From Clostridium sartagoforme (GTDB taxonomy: Bacteria; Bacillota; Clostridia; Clostridiales; Clostridiaceae), in assembly GCF_004794105.1 (NCBI RefSeq), contig NZ_SRYR01000016.1, forward strand, positions 1 to 40,605: a DNA stretch of 40,605 nucleotides, written 5' to 3'. Below are positions 8,326 through 17,815 of the stretch, in pieces. The position numbers and the translations under genes were made by a program. Below the pieces are notes generated by a model. It was not told the origin of the DNA and did no database searches. It saw only the letters and a list, made by a program, of their open reading frames with translations. How positions within the stretch are numbered: the first letter of the stretch is position 1; each line of letters opens with the position of its first letter.

Positions 8326-8353
8326 TATACTATGTTAAATTTAATCTAAATGT
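8326..8353 (-). promoter_or_regulatory. Sigma-K-like promoter
   Basis: On the minus strand CATAGTATA (8334-8326) matches the sigma-K -10 consensus CATAnnnTA. An AC dinucleotide 17 bases upstream (8353-8352) matches the -35. It lies about 97 bases before the start of the CotC-like gene. Confidence 0.5.
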
Positions 8354-8396
8354 TACTAATTGAAAGGGTGAATATAAGAGTAAAGGGATAAAAAAA

Positions 8397-8819
8397 TTAT
8401 TTAATAAAGCCTCTATTTTTCATTCTTTTCATATCATAAAATAGTCCCATACCCGTGGAAAGTTTTCCAAAGCCAAGACTTTCGTAGAAACCTTCTTTTC
8501 CGGGAGAAGCATATAAAATAAAGTTGCAGGAAGGTGCTTGACTAATTATATTTTCTAATATTAATTTGCCTATCCCTTTACCTTGATATTCTGGTAGGAT
8601 GGCAACATCATAAATAGAAGCTTGTCTAACACCATCTGAAATGGCTCTACCAAAGCCTATTAGTTTATCATTATCCAAAATGAAAATAGCAATTTCACTA
8701 TTTTCAAAAGACTTTTTATGAATTTCAGCATTTACATATGACATTCCAACAGTTTTTAATATATTCCTAACTTCCTGCCAATTAATATTAATGCAATCAG
8801 TTTGAATTTTTATTTTCAT
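8397..8819 (-). CDS. GNAT-family N-acetyltransferase
   Basis: A 140-residue single-domain GNAT. The acetyl-CoA-binding motif A is seen as VAILPEYQGKGIGKLIL (Q/R-x-x-G-x-G/A pattern), followed by a motif-B segment GKEGFYESLGF. The substrate is unknown; the length and pattern fit the small-molecule or aminoglycoside-like group. A GAAAGGAG site lies 8 bases before the ATG at 8819. The downstream minus-strand neighbour is the CotC-like gene, 161 bp away with its own promoter, so they are probably separate units. The AraC gene stop is 107 bp upstream. Confidence 0.88.
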   Translation of the reverse strand: MKIKIQTDCININWQEVRNILKTVGMSYVNAEIHKKSFENSEIAIFILDNDKLIGFGRAISDGVRQASIYDVAILPEYQGKGIGKLILENIISQAPSCNFILYASPGKEGFYESLGFGKLSTGMGLFYDMKRMKNRGFIK

Positions 8820-8926
8820 AATCTATATCTCCTTTCAAATACTAAGGTTAATTTCACTGTATTATAGATCAATAATTAAAAAGTGATTTTATCTAAAATG
8901 AAATAAAAGTTTTTCATTAAGGTAAA

Positions 8927-9802
8927 TTAATCATGAAGTAGCATTTTCTTATACTTACTAGGGCTAATTCCTATAACGTTTTTAAATAATTTGGAAAAAT
9001 GTTGTAAATCTCCAAGACCAACACTTAAGGAGATATCAGTTAATGATTTATCAGTGGTCATCATTAAGTCTATAGACTTATTAATTCTATAAATATTTAA
9101 GTATTGGAGTACTGTTAAATTAGTTTCCTTATAAAATAACTTACTTAAATATCGAGATGATATATTAAGATAATTTGCAATATCGGATATTAATATTTTT
9201 TCAGAATAGTTTTCTTTTATATATTTGAAGGCAAGAAAAACATAGCGTGGAGTAATTTCTGTTTCATAAGTTAAAAGCAATGAGGATATAGTTTCTTTTC
9301 TCATAAAATATATTAATACTTCTATTAAATGAAGGGTACTTAGAATTTCTGAAAACTGCTGAGGATTATTTACTTCATCAACAATGGAATAGAGTAATGA
9401 AATCATAGCCTTGTCAGCTGTAGATTTATAGTAGTTATTTATTGATTCTAAAATAGAGAACAAATCTATGTTAAGGTTTTCTTTATTGACCAAAATAGAA
9501 CCCAGCATATATGGATCGAAATGAATATGAATGAACTTGCAAGGAATATCTGTATCTAAGTAAAAAGAATGAACGGTATTTGGAAATATTATAATAATAT
9601 TGCCAGCATCACCAACTACAGTTTCTTTTCCAATATCCATTTTACAAGAACCAGATATAAAGTAATAGATTTCAATACTTTGATGTATATGCTTTGGGAA
9701 AAAATAAAAATTGCATCTTTCTTGAATATTAGCATTTAAAATTATGTTTTTATTTATTGATATTGAATTATAAGATATTATACCTAAATCAATTTGACTC
9801 AT
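8927..9802 (-). CDS. AraC-family regulator with N-terminal cupin domain
   Basis: A 291-residue regulator. About residues 38-97 form an AraC-type cupin sensor (HIHQSIEIYYFISG ... FIHIHFDP). About 187-288 form the double helix-turn-helix of HTH_18, ending in the typical HFSKLFKNVIGISPSKYKK. AraC proteins of this layout usually sense sugars and activate catabolic operons. The gene is divergent from the foldase/beta-helix operon, with 157 bp between the starts, so control of that operon is the natural inference. GAGGAGG lies a few bases before the ATG at 9802. Confidence 0.9.
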   Translation of the reverse strand: MSQIDLGIISYNSISINKNIILNANIQERCNFYFFPKHIHQSIEIYYFISGSCKMDIGKETVVGDAGNIIIIFPNTVHSFYLDTDIPCKFIHIHFDPYMLGSILVNKENLNIDLFSILESINNYYKSTADKAMISLLYSIVDEVNNPQQFSEILSTLHLIEVLIYFMRKETISSLLLTYETEITPRYVFLAFKYIKENYSEKILISDIANYLNISSRYLSKLFYKETNLTVLQYLNIYRINKSIDLMMTTDKSLTDISLSVGLGDLQHFSKLFKNVIGISPSKYKKMLLHD

Positions 9803-9892
9803 TTTAAATCCTCCTCTTTATTTTATTCCGTATTATCCAAGTTTGATATTAAAGCGGACTTTATCATATAAGAAAAAAAAGTAAATAGTTAG

Positions 9893-9907
9893 TATAATAA
9901 TTATAAT
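9893..9907 (+). promoter_or_regulatory. Candidate -10 elements of the foldase/beta-helix operon
   Basis: Two TATAAT hexamers (9893-9898 and 9902-9907) lie 53-67 bases before the foldase ATG. Neither has a recognisable -35 at 16-18 bases, as expected for a promoter that needs an activator such as the divergent AraC protein. Confidence 0.35.
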
Positions 9908-9959
9908 ACAAATAAAGTTAATATTAAAATAGAATTAATGAGTAGGAGGGGAAGATATA

Positions 9960-11018
9960 ATGAAGAAAAAATTTAAGCTACCTATGCTAATAATATTATC
10001 AGGAATAATGGTACTAGTTGTATTCTTTTTTGTAATTAATAGTAGTAATTTAAAAATTAGTATTTCAGGTGTTGAGATTGATGAAGACGAATACATAAAT
10101 ACTATGAATAGTAAGAAGTACGAGATTACTCAATATTTTATATCAAAGTATGGGGCAAAAATAACAAGTGACTTTTGGGAAACTGAATTTAATGGAGAAT
10201 ATCCTTATAAAATGCTAGCGGATAGCACTATGGATGAATTATTAGTAAGACATAGTATTTACCAATTAGCAGAAGAAAAGGGGTATGTAGATTCTGCAGA
10301 GTATAAAGATTTTATAAATCGTTTAAATAATGAAAATAAGGCAAGAGAAGAAAAAATAAAGAATGGAGTACCGGTTTATGGGCTATCTAATTTTACTGAA
10401 GATCTTTATTTAGAGTATGAAACAGATCAGCTTCAAAAGACATATTGTGAAGACTTAAATAATGAGGGAATGGAAATTTCATTAGAGGATGCTACAAGGT
10501 ATTATGATGAAAATAAAGATTCTTTATTTGTAAAGAATGATGATTTTGAGCTATCTTATGTAAAGGTATACTATGCGTCTTTAGGATTATCTGAAGATGA
10601 AGTTAAAGAGATAAAGAACAGAATGATAGAGGGAAGTAAAAAGATTGATGATAATAACTCCTTATCAGATTTAGTGGAAAATGATGAAATATTAAAAGAC
10701 TATTTTACTCATGAATCTATTTTATCAGGGGAGTTATCTGCAAAAGCTAAAGCTATAGGAGATGTATTAGATATTGCTATGGACCTTAATAAAGGCGATG
10801 TAACACAAGTGATTGATGAAAATGGATGCTTATATTTAGTTCAATGCATCAATCGAGTAGACTACGACTACATACCATATGAGGAGGTGAGGGATAATAT
10901 TAATAAAGCTATACGCGAAGAGCGATACGATAATATTATTGCAAGTCGTGTTGACAGTTTAGAAGTTAATAGTGATATTAACAAGGTTTATAATTTTACA
11001 AAGAAAAATGTAAAATAG
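9960..11018 (+). CDS. Membrane-anchored SurA/PpiC-like foldase, possible LnbY-type dedicated chaperone
   Basis: A 352-residue protein with one N-terminal membrane segment (about 8-28) and no lipobox; the rest is extracellular. Residues of about 35-190 are helical and SurA_N-like. About 195-310 look like a degenerate parvulin (PpiC) domain with the segment LNKGDVTQVIDENGCLYLVQC. It is the first gene of an operon: the next start is 10 bases after its stop and the third follows with a 1-base gap. Foldases encoded beside secreted beta-helix enzymes are known for GH136 lacto-N-biosidases, where LnbX needs the chaperone LnbY. By analogy this protein probably folds the two downstream products. A GTAGGAGGGG site precedes the ATG. 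Confidence 0.75.
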   Translation: MKKKFKLPMLIILSGIMVLVVFFFVINSSNLKISISGVEIDEDEYINTMNSKKYEITQYFISKYGAKITSDFWETEFNGEYPYKMLADSTMDELLVRHSIYQLAEEKGYVDSAEYKDFINRLNNENKAREEKIKNGVPVYGLSNFTEDLYLEYETDQLQKTYCEDLNNEGMEISLEDATRYYDENKDSLFVKNDDFELSYVKVYYASLGLSEDEVKEIKNRMIEGSKKIDDNNSLSDLVENDEILKDYFTHESILSGELSAKAKAIGDVLDIAMDLNKGDVTQVIDENGCLYLVQCINRVDYDYIPYEEVRDNINKAIREERYDNIIASRVDSLEVNSDINKVYNFTKKNVK

Positions 11019-11028
11019 GAGGTAGGAT

Positions 11029-13461
11029 ATGAGAAGTAAGAGGTTATTTAGGGTTATTTGTTTAGCATTATCTTTTGGAATAGTTAGTTCTTTATTCCCG
11101 AAAGATGTTTTTGCAATAGATGAATCAACTCGTACCTCTGGAAGAGATTACTACATAAGTAGTCTTAAAGGGGATAATAGTAATGATGGGTCAACAGAGA
11201 AGAAGGCATGGGAAACGTTAGACAAGCTTGAAGAGGTAGATCTACAACCAGGGGATAGAGTATTATTGGAATCTGGATCTGTATTTAATGGGTTCATACA
11301 TTTAAAAGATGTTAGTGGTACAGCAGAAAATCCAATAGAAATTACAAAGTATGGTGGAGAAGAAAAGCCTATTATTAACGGAAATGGAGAAGGAATTTGG
11401 TATCAAGATTACATTGAGCCATTGGACAATGCTGGACATAGAGGCAAGGGATATGTATCATCAACAATTTTACTTTATGATACAGATTTTATTAAAATAA
11501 ACAACTTAGAAATTACAAATGAATCTGATGATTTTAATTATTTAAGTGAAGGAGATAAGGTTTCACAAAGAATGGACCGTACAGGGGTTGCAGGTATTGC
11601 AAAGAATGGCGGAACAATGGAATCTATCCAATTAGAGGACTTATATATTCATGATGTTGATGGAAACATTCAAGACAAGCATATGAACAATGGTGGAATA
11701 CAAATGAATGTATTAAAACCTGATAATGAAGCTGAAACTGGCATTGCAAGATATCAAGATATCTTAATTAAAGGATGTCATGTTAAGGATGTATCTCGTG
11801 CAGGAATCGTTGTAGGATATACTTACAATCATTCAAAATTTAATGGTGCAGCTCTTAATGATGAAACAGTTAAGAAATACGGACATACAAATATTTTAAT
11901 TGAAGAAAATTATGTTCAAAACTCTGGAAATGATGCAATAGTTTCAATGTACGCATATCAACCAGTAGTTCAAAAGAATGTTTCAGATAAAGCAGGAGTT
12001 GACATGCTAGAATACAGCTACTGGCAAAATTTCTGTGCTGCAATATGGCCATGGAAGACTAAAGATGCTATATTCCAAAATAATGAGGCATTTGATACAG
12101 TTGGAGACAATAATGGTGATGGACAGGCGTGGGATATTGATTGGTCTGATGGAACAATATATCAATACAACTACAGCCATAACAATGGTGGTGGATCTAT
12201 GCTTATATGTTTAAATGAAGCATATAATGGTGTATTCCGTTATAATATTAGCCAAAATGATTTAAAATCCTTAATTACATTTCAAGGAAATCCATTAGCT
12301 AAAATATATAATAATGTATTTTATGTAGATGGTGATTTAACTACTAGAGTGCACCATCCAGCAACAGGTAATAAGGATAGTGGTGCAGGTTATTTAGCAA
12401 ATAATATTTTCTATAACACTAGTACAGGTAATCCAAATGATCCGTGGGAGCCATCTAATAATAAGCAATTTACAAATAATATATACTATGGATATAATTC
12501 AGTTCCAAGTACTGATAAATTTGCAATTACAAAAGATCCTATGTTTGTAAATCCAGGATCAGCACCAACATCTACAACTGGAAAAGTACATGATGTAAGT
12601 GCATTTGAAGGATACAAATTGCAAGATGGTTCACCAGCTATTAATGCAGGAGTATATGTACCAGGTAGTGGAGATAAAGATTTCTTCGGTAATGAAATAG
12701 GTTTAATTCCTGATATAGGAATACATGAAAAAAATATTAGTGATGAGTCTTCTGTAAATGAAATATACTCTAATACTTATGCCATTAAAGAAAGTAGTAT
12801 AGAAGGAGTACCACAAAAGACATCTGTAAAAGATTTCTTAGGTAATTTCAAATATTCTAATGGTGTAAAATTAGAAGTTTTTAATGGAAATTCAATAGTA
12901 GAAGAAAATTCATTTATTAAAAATGGATATAAGTTAAAGGTTACTTTTATTGATAATAGTACTAAGGAATATTTAATAATAGTAAATAGAGAATTCGTAG
13001 AATATTCAATAGAGGGTATGACTGCTGATGATGGAAGCCATCAAAGTGGAAACTCAACAGAAGGTCCAGGAAGTTTTGCTATAGATAACAATTTATCAAC
13101 TATGTGGCATACAAACTGGAATGGATCTAACCGTGAAGATACTTGGATTAGTATTGACATGGGAGAAGTTAAACCTATATCTATGCTTAAATATACTCCA
13201 AGAAGAAGCATAGCTAATGGTATCATAACTAAATATTCTATTTATGTAAAAGAAAATGAAAATGATCAATGGACTAAGGTTGAAACTGAAAGTAATGTTT
13301 GGGAAAGAAGTATAGCAGATAAATATGCATACTTTAATACTATTAATGCTAGATATGTAAAACTGCATGCAGAGGAAAGTTACACAACAACAAGTAATAT
13401 TTACGCTTCAGCTGCAGAGATAAGATTAGGCGTTGAAAAAATTGATGAGGAGGTGAGATAG
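11029..13461 (+). CDS. Secreted beta-helix glycan-active enzyme (GH136-like) with F5/8C domain
   Basis: An 810-residue protein. A signal peptide (about 1-29, ending DVFA) is followed at about 41-566 by a right-handed parallel beta-helix starting YYISSLKGDNSNDGS. Next come a small Ig-like/strand domain (about 576-655) and a C-terminal F5/8 type C (discoidin, CBM32-like) domain (about 656-805). The helix has a conserved DGQAWDxD motif: Asp364 and Asp371 are seven residues apart, the spacing I recall for the GH136 catalytic Asp pair. There is no wall anchor, so it is probably released or bound through the CBM-like domain. It is a clear paralogue of the next gene. AGGAGG precedes the ATG by 6 bases. 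The family is inferred; a polysaccharide lyase is the alternative. Confidence 0.75.
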   Translation: MRSKRLFRVICLALSFGIVSSLFPKDVFAIDESTRTSGRDYYISSLKGDNSNDGSTEKKAWETLDKLEEVDLQPGDRVLLESGSVFNGFIHLKDVSGTAENPIEITKYGGEEKPIINGNGEGIWYQDYIEPLDNAGHRGKGYVSSTILLYDTDFIKINNLEITNESDDFNYLSEGDKVSQRMDRTGVAGIAKNGGTMESIQLEDLYIHDVDGNIQDKHMNNGGIQMNVLKPDNEAETGIARYQDILIKGCHVKDVSRAGIVVGYTYNHSKFNGAALNDETVKKYGHTNILIEENYVQNSGNDAIVSMYAYQPVVQKNVSDKAGVDMLEYSYWQNFCAAIWPWKTKDAIFQNNEAFDTVGDNNGDGQAWDIDWSDGTIYQYNYSHNNGGGSMLICLNEAYNGVFRYNISQNDLKSLITFQGNPLAKIYNNVFYVDGDLTTRVHHPATGNKDSGAGYLANNIFYNTSTGNPNDPWEPSNNKQFTNNIYYGYNSVPSTDKFAITKDPMFVNPGSAPTSTTGKVHDVSAFEGYKLQDGSPAINAGVYVPGSGDKDFFGNEIGLIPDIGIHEKNISDESSVNEIYSNTYAIKESSIEGVPQKTSVKDFLGNFKYSNGVKLEVFNGNSIVEENSFIKNGYKLKVTFIDNSTKEYLIIVNREFVEYSIEGMTADDGSHQSGNSTEGPGSFAIDNNLSTMWHTNWNGSNREDTWISIDMGEVKPISMLKYTPRRSIANGIITKYSIYVKENENDQWTKVETESNVWERSIADKYAYFNTINARYVKLHAEESYTTTSNIYASAAEIRLGVEKIDEEVR

Positions 13462-13462
13462 T

Positions 13463-16400
13463 ATGATAAAGAAAATATTTTCTATAGCAGTAACATGTAC
13501 CATGCTATTTCAAATGTTTAGCCCTTCATTAGAAGTTAAAGCAGAAACAACAAAGAAAGAATCAGTAGGAACTACTTATTATGTAAGTACCTTAGATGGT
13601 AATGATAATAATGATGGATTATCAGAAGATAAAGCTTTTTATAGCTTAGAAAAAATCAATGACATTGTCTTAAAACCTGGAGATAAAGTTCTTTTAGAAG
13701 CAGGTTCTGTTTTTACAAATGGATTCTTACACATCCAAGGTAGTGGTTCAGAGGAAGCACTAATTGAGATTGATAAATATGGTGAAGGAAGTAATCCTAG
13801 GATTGATACAAATGGACAAGGAATTTGGTATCAAGACTTTGGGAAACAATTAGATAGTGCAGGTCATAAGTACAAAGGCTATGTTTCTTCATCAATACTA
13901 TTATATGATGTTGAATACATTAGTATAAAGAATTTAGAAATTACAAATAATGCTCCTGAAATAGAAGCTAAATATAATTATTTGCACACTATGAATCGTA
14001 CAGGCGTTGCAGCTGTTGCTCAAAATAAGGGTACAATAGATAGTATTTATTTAGATGGATTAAATATTCATGACGTTATTGGAAACGTTTATGATAAGCA
14101 TATGAATAATGGTGGAATTTACTTTACAGTATTTAAGCCTAAGAATGAATCTGAAACTGGGATATCTAGATACAATGATATTAAGATTGAAAACTGTATT
14201 GTAGATAACGTTAACCGTTGGGGAATAGCAGTTGGATATACAGCTTATTGGGATAAGTTCCTAGGTGGTGAGATTTCAGATGAAGTAATAGCAAAGTATG
14301 GTTCAACTAAAGTTGAAATTAGAAATAACTATATAAAAGATCCAGGCGGAGATGCTATTACTACTATGTATTGTGATAGACCGATCATAGAGTACAATGT
14401 ATCAGATGGAGCTGCAAGGCAGATTAATACAACAGATTACTCTGAGACTGGATCAGGTAGAGTAGCAGCTGCTGTTTGGCCTTGGAAATGTAAAGATGCA
14501 GTATTCCAATATAATGAAGTTTTTGATACTGCTGTGAATCAAGATGGTCAAGCTTGGGATGCAGATTCAGGAGATGGAACTATTTATCAATATAACTACA
14601 GCCATAATAATGGTGGTGGAGCTGTTATGATTTGTGCTGGAGAAGCTGTTAATACAGTTTTTCGTTATAATATCAGCGAAAATGATTTAGCTGGTGTATT
14701 AAACTTACCATATCACCCTAAAGCAGAGATATATAATAATACATTCTATATTAAAGAAGGGGTACCATTTATTCGTCCTGGTATGACAGGGGGAGTTGCA
14801 GTTGTAGAAAATAATATTATTTATAATGCAGGTGCTGAAAAGGAAGAAGATTGGACAAGAGGAAATAGTAAAGTAACTTATAGTAATAATTTATATTACA
14901 ACTATAAAAATATACCTACTGATGATACAGCAGCAGTTATAGGAGATCCTAAATTTGTTGATGGAGGAAGTGCTCCAGATGCTTATACTGGTATTACTCC
15001 AAGTAGCGACGAAAAAATAACACATGATATAAGTGCATTTGATGGATATAAGTTAGAAGATGATTCACCAGCAATTAATGCAGGAAAGTTTATTGCTAAT
15101 AATGGGGGACTTGATTTCTTTGGAAATAAGGTATCCGGAACACCAGATATTGGAGCTTATGAATCAAAGGTTGCTTCTTTAGATCTTTATTCATCTGTAT
15201 ATGAAATAAATAGTGAAGATGGTAGCATTGCAGGTATTGAAAAAGATGTATTAGTTAAGGATTTCTTAAAGGATTTATCATATGATGATTCAGCTATTTT
15301 AGTTATTAAAGATAAAAATGGAAAGACATTAAATGATAATGACATAGTAACAGTAGGAAGTAAGGTTATATTATCTGCAAATAGTAAAACAAAGGAATAT
15401 ACTATTTCAGCTAATGTAGACAACTCTATTAAAGATAGTATATATATGGTAAAAGAAGATACTAAGACTGTATATCTACCAAGTTTAGAGAATAACCCAA
15501 CAACAATAGAGGAAGTTTTAGAAGGAATAACAGTTCATAGTACAGCTACTGTTAAAGTATTTAATGGAGATGTAGAAGTAAAAGACGGAAAGATTGAAAA
15601 TGGAATGACATTAAAAGTAACAGCTGAAAATGGTGATGAAAATTCATATTCTATTGAAGTGAAAAATAGTTATCAATGGGCTTTAGACTATACAGGAAAG
15701 CAAGGTAATATTTGGTTTGCTCAAAAGAAGGCAAATGGAGTATATAGTAATTTAACAAATTATGATGGAACTTATCCAATGTGGAATGGTAATAACTATG
15801 GTGGAGTTGGAATTGATGAAGCTAATCATTCAGTAGTGCCAACTGATGCAACACATGGATTGTTAATTGATACTTTAGGAACATCAGGACGTGAAGAAGG
15901 ACATTCTATGGTTTATAGAGCTCCTAAGTCTGGTACAATTACTTTATCAGTTAAGGATGATGAACCATATTTACGTCAAGCTGGTAATAGTGGCGGAAAA
16001 GTTAAGTTAAGCTTTACTCATAATGGGGAAGAAATTAGCTCATATGAATTAGCAGAAAGCTTTGCTAAGATTGATGTAGAAGCTATGGAAATCAATGTTA
16101 ATAAGGGTGATCTTATTCGTGTAGAAGCACAAAATATTGATAATCCAACAAAACCATCTATTCATATTACACCACAAATTCAATATCAAGATGTTGAAGT
16201 AGCTGATGCAGAATCACCAACAGTACCAACAGAAATAATAGCTGAGAATATAACAGAAAATACTGCAGATATCAGCTGGACAGCATCAACAGACAATATA
16301 GGTGTTGTAGGATATGAAGTATATAATGGTGATACTTTAATAGCAACAGTTAATGATGGAACATCAGTTAAAGTAACTGGACTTACAGCAGGAACAGAAT

Positions 16401-17338
16401 ACACTTTAAGTGTAAAAGCTGTTGATGCAGCTGGAAATAAATCAGAGGCTGGTACAGTAACATTTAAAACAATAGAAATAAAAGAAGTTGATAAAACTGA
16501 ATTAGGAAAAGTTATAGAGTATGCTGAAGAGGTTAAGGCAGAGGGAGCTCTTGAAGATGTTGCTCCAGCAGTAGTTAAGGAATTTGAAGAAGCATTAGAA
16601 AATGCTAAGGCTGTTTTAGCAGATGAAAATGCTACAGAAGATGAAGTAAAAGCAGCTTCTGAGAGATTAATTGATGTAATTCATATGCTAGAATTCAAGA
16701 TAGGTGATAAAGAACAGCTCGAAAAGTTAGCTCAAATAATAAATGCTTTAGATGAAAGCAAATATATACCATCAACTTGGTCTAAACTTCAAGATGAACT
16801 TAAAAAAGCTAATAAAGTATTAGCAGATGAAAATGCAATGGAAAAAGAAGTGAAAGAGGCTTATAACAAATTAATCAAAGCTTATTTAGACTTAAGATTA
16901 ATACCAGATAAATCTAAGCTTGAAGAATTAATAAATAAAGCTGAAGCAATAGATACATCTAAGTACACTAAGAAAAGTGTTAATGCACTTAATAAACAAT
17001 TAAAAAATGCTAAGGAAGCTTTAGATAATAAAGAAGCTACTCAAAAAGAGGTAGATGAAGCATCAAAGGGCTTAGAATTAGCTTTAGATGGCTTAGAATT
17101 AGTAGAAGGAAATAACAACAATAATAATGGCAACAATAATAACGGTAATAATGGAAATAATAGTGGCAACAACGGAAATAATAGCAGTAATAATGGAAAT
17201 GGTACAACTAATAATGGGAATAGTGATACAGCTGGTAAGGGTAAATTACCTGCAACAGGTGGTACTTCAACATTTGCATTAGTAGGAGTAGCAACATTAC
17301 TTCTTGGTGCTGGTTCAGTATTAAGAAGAAGAAAGTAA
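13463..17338 (+). CDS. Cell-wall-anchored beta-helix glycan-active enzyme (GH136-like), FN3/FIVAR, LPATG
   Basis: A 1291-residue surface protein: signal peptide about 1-27; beta-helix about 38-570 with DGQAWDAD (Asp361 and Asp368); two short strand domains (about 575-735); a lectin-like jelly-roll candidate about 739-909; FN3 about 918-1004; three FIVAR-type helical repeats about 1010-1083, 1082-1150 and 1150-1217; an Asn/Gly-rich linker to about 1255; then sortase signal LPATG at 1262-1266, a hydrophobic segment and RRRK. The beta-helix is closely similar to that of the preceding gene, pointing to tandem duplication. GH136 enzymes cut lacto-N-tetraose to lacto-N-biose and lactose; that activity is inferred, not shown. 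GGAGG overlaps the end of the preceding gene, so the two are translationally tight. Confidence 0.78.
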   Translation: MIKKIFSIAVTCTMLFQMFSPSLEVKAETTKKESVGTTYYVSTLDGNDNNDGLSEDKAFYSLEKINDIVLKPGDKVLLEAGSVFTNGFLHIQGSGSEEALIEIDKYGEGSNPRIDTNGQGIWYQDFGKQLDSAGHKYKGYVSSSILLYDVEYISIKNLEITNNAPEIEAKYNYLHTMNRTGVAAVAQNKGTIDSIYLDGLNIHDVIGNVYDKHMNNGGIYFTVFKPKNESETGISRYNDIKIENCIVDNVNRWGIAVGYTAYWDKFLGGEISDEVIAKYGSTKVEIRNNYIKDPGGDAITTMYCDRPIIEYNVSDGAARQINTTDYSETGSGRVAAAVWPWKCKDAVFQYNEVFDTAVNQDGQAWDADSGDGTIYQYNYSHNNGGGAVMICAGEAVNTVFRYNISENDLAGVLNLPYHPKAEIYNNTFYIKEGVPFIRPGMTGGVAVVENNIIYNAGAEKEEDWTRGNSKVTYSNNLYYNYKNIPTDDTAAVIGDPKFVDGGSAPDAYTGITPSSDEKITHDISAFDGYKLEDDSPAINAGKFIANNGGLDFFGNKVSGTPDIGAYESKVASLDLYSSVYEINSEDGSIAGIEKDVLVKDFLKDLSYDDSAILVIKDKNGKTLNDNDIVTVGSKVILSANSKTKEYTISANVDNSIKDSIYMVKEDTKTVYLPSLENNPTTIEEVLEGITVHSTATVKVFNGDVEVKDGKIENGMTLKVTAENGDENSYSIEVKNSYQWALDYTGKQGNIWFAQKKANGVYSNLTNYDGTYPMWNGNNYGGVGIDEANHSVVPTDATHGLLIDTLGTSGREEGHSMVYRAPKSGTITLSVKDDEPYLRQAGNSGGKVKLSFTHNGEEISSYELAESFAKIDVEAMEINVNKGDLIRVEAQNIDNPTKPSIHITPQIQYQDVEVADAESPTVPTEIIAENITENTADISWTASTDNIGVVGYEVYNGDTLIATVNDGTSVKVTGLTAGTEYTLSVKAVDAAGNKSEAGTVTFKTIEIKEVDKTELGKVIEYAEEVKAEGALEDVAPAVVKEFEEALENAKAVLADENATEDEVKAASERLIDVIHMLEFKIGDKEQLEKLAQIINALDESKYIPSTWSKLQDELKKANKVLADENAMEKEVKEAYNKLIKAYLDLRLIPDKSKLEELINKAEAIDTSKYTKKSVNALNKQLKNAKEALDNKEATQKEVDEASKGLELALDGLELVEGNNNNNNGNNNNGNNGNNSGNNGNNSSNNGNGTTNNGNSDTAGKGKLPATGGTSTFALVGVATLLLGAGSVLRRRK

Positions 17339-17350
17339 TTTAAAATATTT

Positions 17351-17387
17351 AGGGTCCTATGGAGAAATCTATAGGGCCTTACTATTT
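17351..17387 (+). terminator. Terminator of the foldase/beta-helix operon
   Basis: A 10-bp stem with two G-T pairs (17351-17360 with 17371-17380) and a 10-base loop is followed by a weak T-rich tail. Confidence 0.6.
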
Positions 17388-17497
17388 ATAAATTAATATA
17401 TCAAAATTTAAGTGAATCTATAAGCTTATTGGTTAATTAGTAAATCACAATAAAAGAGTTGTTATTGATAAAGATAACATTGCGCAGAAGTCTTTAA

Positions 17498-17635
17498 TAT
17501 TGTGGATGGGATGATGATAAAGGAAGAAATTCAAGTGATATGACTTTTAATGATTCTTGTTTAGTGAAAAGATATCTAGATTAACATAAAGGCTTATCTG
17601 ATGAATACTAATATGATGAAGCTTACTTTAAATAA
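17498..17635 (+). pseudogene. Possible decayed gene remnant
   Basis: In the 17388-17758 gap one frame reads as a protein-like stretch, from GWDDDKGRNSSDMTF through SCLVKRYLD, interrupted by in-frame stops at 17582 and 17609 and ending at 17633. The composition (acidic, aromatic, Asn/Ser) looks more like coding sequence than the surrounding AT-rich DNA. A frame-shifted stretch just upstream (about 17461-17512) may belong to it. There is no start codon or ribosome site and I recognise no family. It could be chance. Confidence 0.25.
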
Positions 17636-17758
17636 ATTATTATAATTAGAAATAAAAATAAAAATGATTTTAAAACAGTGAAAATGATTATAATATTAAT
17701 GTAAATTATAATAATTGAATTAAAAATATTAAAATAATGAAATGTACTATATAAATTA

Positions 17759-17767
17759 TGATATAAT
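17759..17767 (+). promoter_or_regulatory. Extended -10 promoter of pgi
   Basis: TGATATAAT (TG-n-TATAAT, an extended -10) lies 49 bases before the pgi ATG. No convincing -35 is visible, which an extended -10 does not need. Confidence 0.45.
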
Positions 17768-17815
17768 ATAGTAGAAAATATCATCGGAATTCCCAGAAGA
17801 TACGGAGGTTGAACA

